From DASXRU01 sp039933315 (GTDB lineage Bacteria > Acidobacteriota > Blastocatellia > Pyrinomonadales > Pyrinomonadaceae), in assembly GCA_039933315.1 (NCBI GenBank), contig JBDTOI010000006.1:1-62007 (forward strand): a stretch of 62,007 nt of DNA. The letters run 5' to 3'. A program made the position numbers and the translations under genes. Below are positions 61,722 through 62,007 of the stretch, piece by piece (position 1 is the first letter of the stretch; every line of letters begins with the position of its first letter). A model generated the notes under the pieces. It saw only the letters and a program-made list of their open reading frames with translations, did no database searches and had not been told where the DNA came from.

Positions 61722-62007
61722 CTACAGTTTCGTAACTTCCAGGGCTCTTATCATCAACTCCTCCTGTCGGAATTCTCTTTGCAAAGCCTCTCGGTACTCC
61801 GCCCACCAGGAAGTGTCCAGTTCTTCCGCCATTACCTCAAACATAACAACGACGTCGTGACTTATGTCGTTGTCGCTTTCTTTCCATAACCCTTCACCGG
61901 GCGACCGTAGAAAAGCTGTTACGCCGCCGAAATGCTCCGTCAAATACTTGCGCACAGACTCGAACTCAGCCCGGGCAAAGGGCTCGTTGTTGTTATCACG
62001 AAGCGGA
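61722..62007 (-). CDS. Unknown protein, partial (C-terminal 95 residues)
   Basis: The frame enters from the right edge and ends at 61722. The visible part reads LRDNNNEPFARAEFESVRKYL, then EHFGGVTAFLRSPGEGLWK and DDISHDVVVMFEVM-like sequence, followed by a helix rich in Glu and Arg. The style suggests a small cytosolic alpha/beta protein, but I do not recognise the family and the start is outside the window. Confidence 0.6.
   Translation of the reverse strand, partial: PLRDNNNEPFARAEFESVRKYLTEHFGGVTAFLRSPGEGLWKESDNDISHDVVVMFEVMAEELDTSWWAEYREALQREFRQEELMIRALEVTKL

Overview
The window looks like chromosomal DNA from a Gram-negative, rod-shaped member of the Acidobacteriota, probably of the Blastocatellia/Pyrinomonadaceae kind. 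This is inferred from gene content, not from a marker gene: lipopolysaccharide Kdo genes, a very large Oar-type TonB-dependent receptor, Ser/Thr kinases (one fused to TPRs), futalosine-route menaquinone genes (mqnA, mqnC), a secretin with a cohesin-like tail, and GC-rich compact operons. I see no rRNA, tRNA, CRISPR array, prophage or insertion sequence.

Layout. 1-8170 (minus strand): a Kdo/CTP cluster read kdsB, a small membrane protein, pyrG, a Ser/Thr kinase, kdsA, an exported M1-peptidase-like TPR protein, and kdsC, which runs off the left edge with an apparent frameshift. KdsA makes Kdo-8-phosphate, KdsC dephosphorylates it, and KdsB couples Kdo to CTP, which PyrG supplies. 8334-13647 (minus): an envelope cluster with a DUF5666-like exported protein, an Oar-like TonB-dependent receptor and a LolA-like periplasmic protein; the first two carry long glycine tracts. 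14000-16231 (minus): an ECF sigma factor, its zinc-finger anti-sigma factor and a bactofilin-like membrane protein. 16338-24463 (minus): a type II secretion/type IV pilus-like operon, read GspF, GspE, GspD (TPR-secretin-cohesin), two pseudopilins and a PilM-like protein.

24919-40700 (plus): a FecR-domain protein and a diguanylate cyclase, the rod-shape operon mreB-mreC-mreD-mrdA-rodA, an LprI-like protein, a Ser/Thr kinase-TPR protein, a DUF1992 protein, a long non-coding leader, and an RNase E/G with a huge insert in its S1 domain. 40720-46447 (minus): an M61 peptidase, mqnA, mqnC and an exported helical protein. 46673-60809 (plus): a cyclase-family hydrolase, an alkyltransferase-like DNA repair protein, a YbjQ protein, a thioesterase, a second diguanylate cyclase, a heterodimeric ABC exporter with a small membrane gene between its halves, a lipoprotein, an esterase, a SIR2-TPR protein, an AlkA-type glycosylase and a small exported protein. 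60840-62007 (minus): a PEP mutase/isocitrate lyase-family enzyme and a partial unknown.

The most unusual signal is a set of short 7-bp-period repeats. Three loci (5189-5273, 17732-17820, 18447-18538) share one architecture: two heptad arrays in inverted orientation around a short spacer, 85-92 bp in total, yet each has a different heptad sequence. Two of the three sit inside the translated leader peptides of the two adjacent pseudopilins, giving both a 36-residue leader before the conserved G^FTLLE cleavage site. A single-arm locus (258-299) and a degenerate one between mreC and mreD (29998-30127) belong to the same family.
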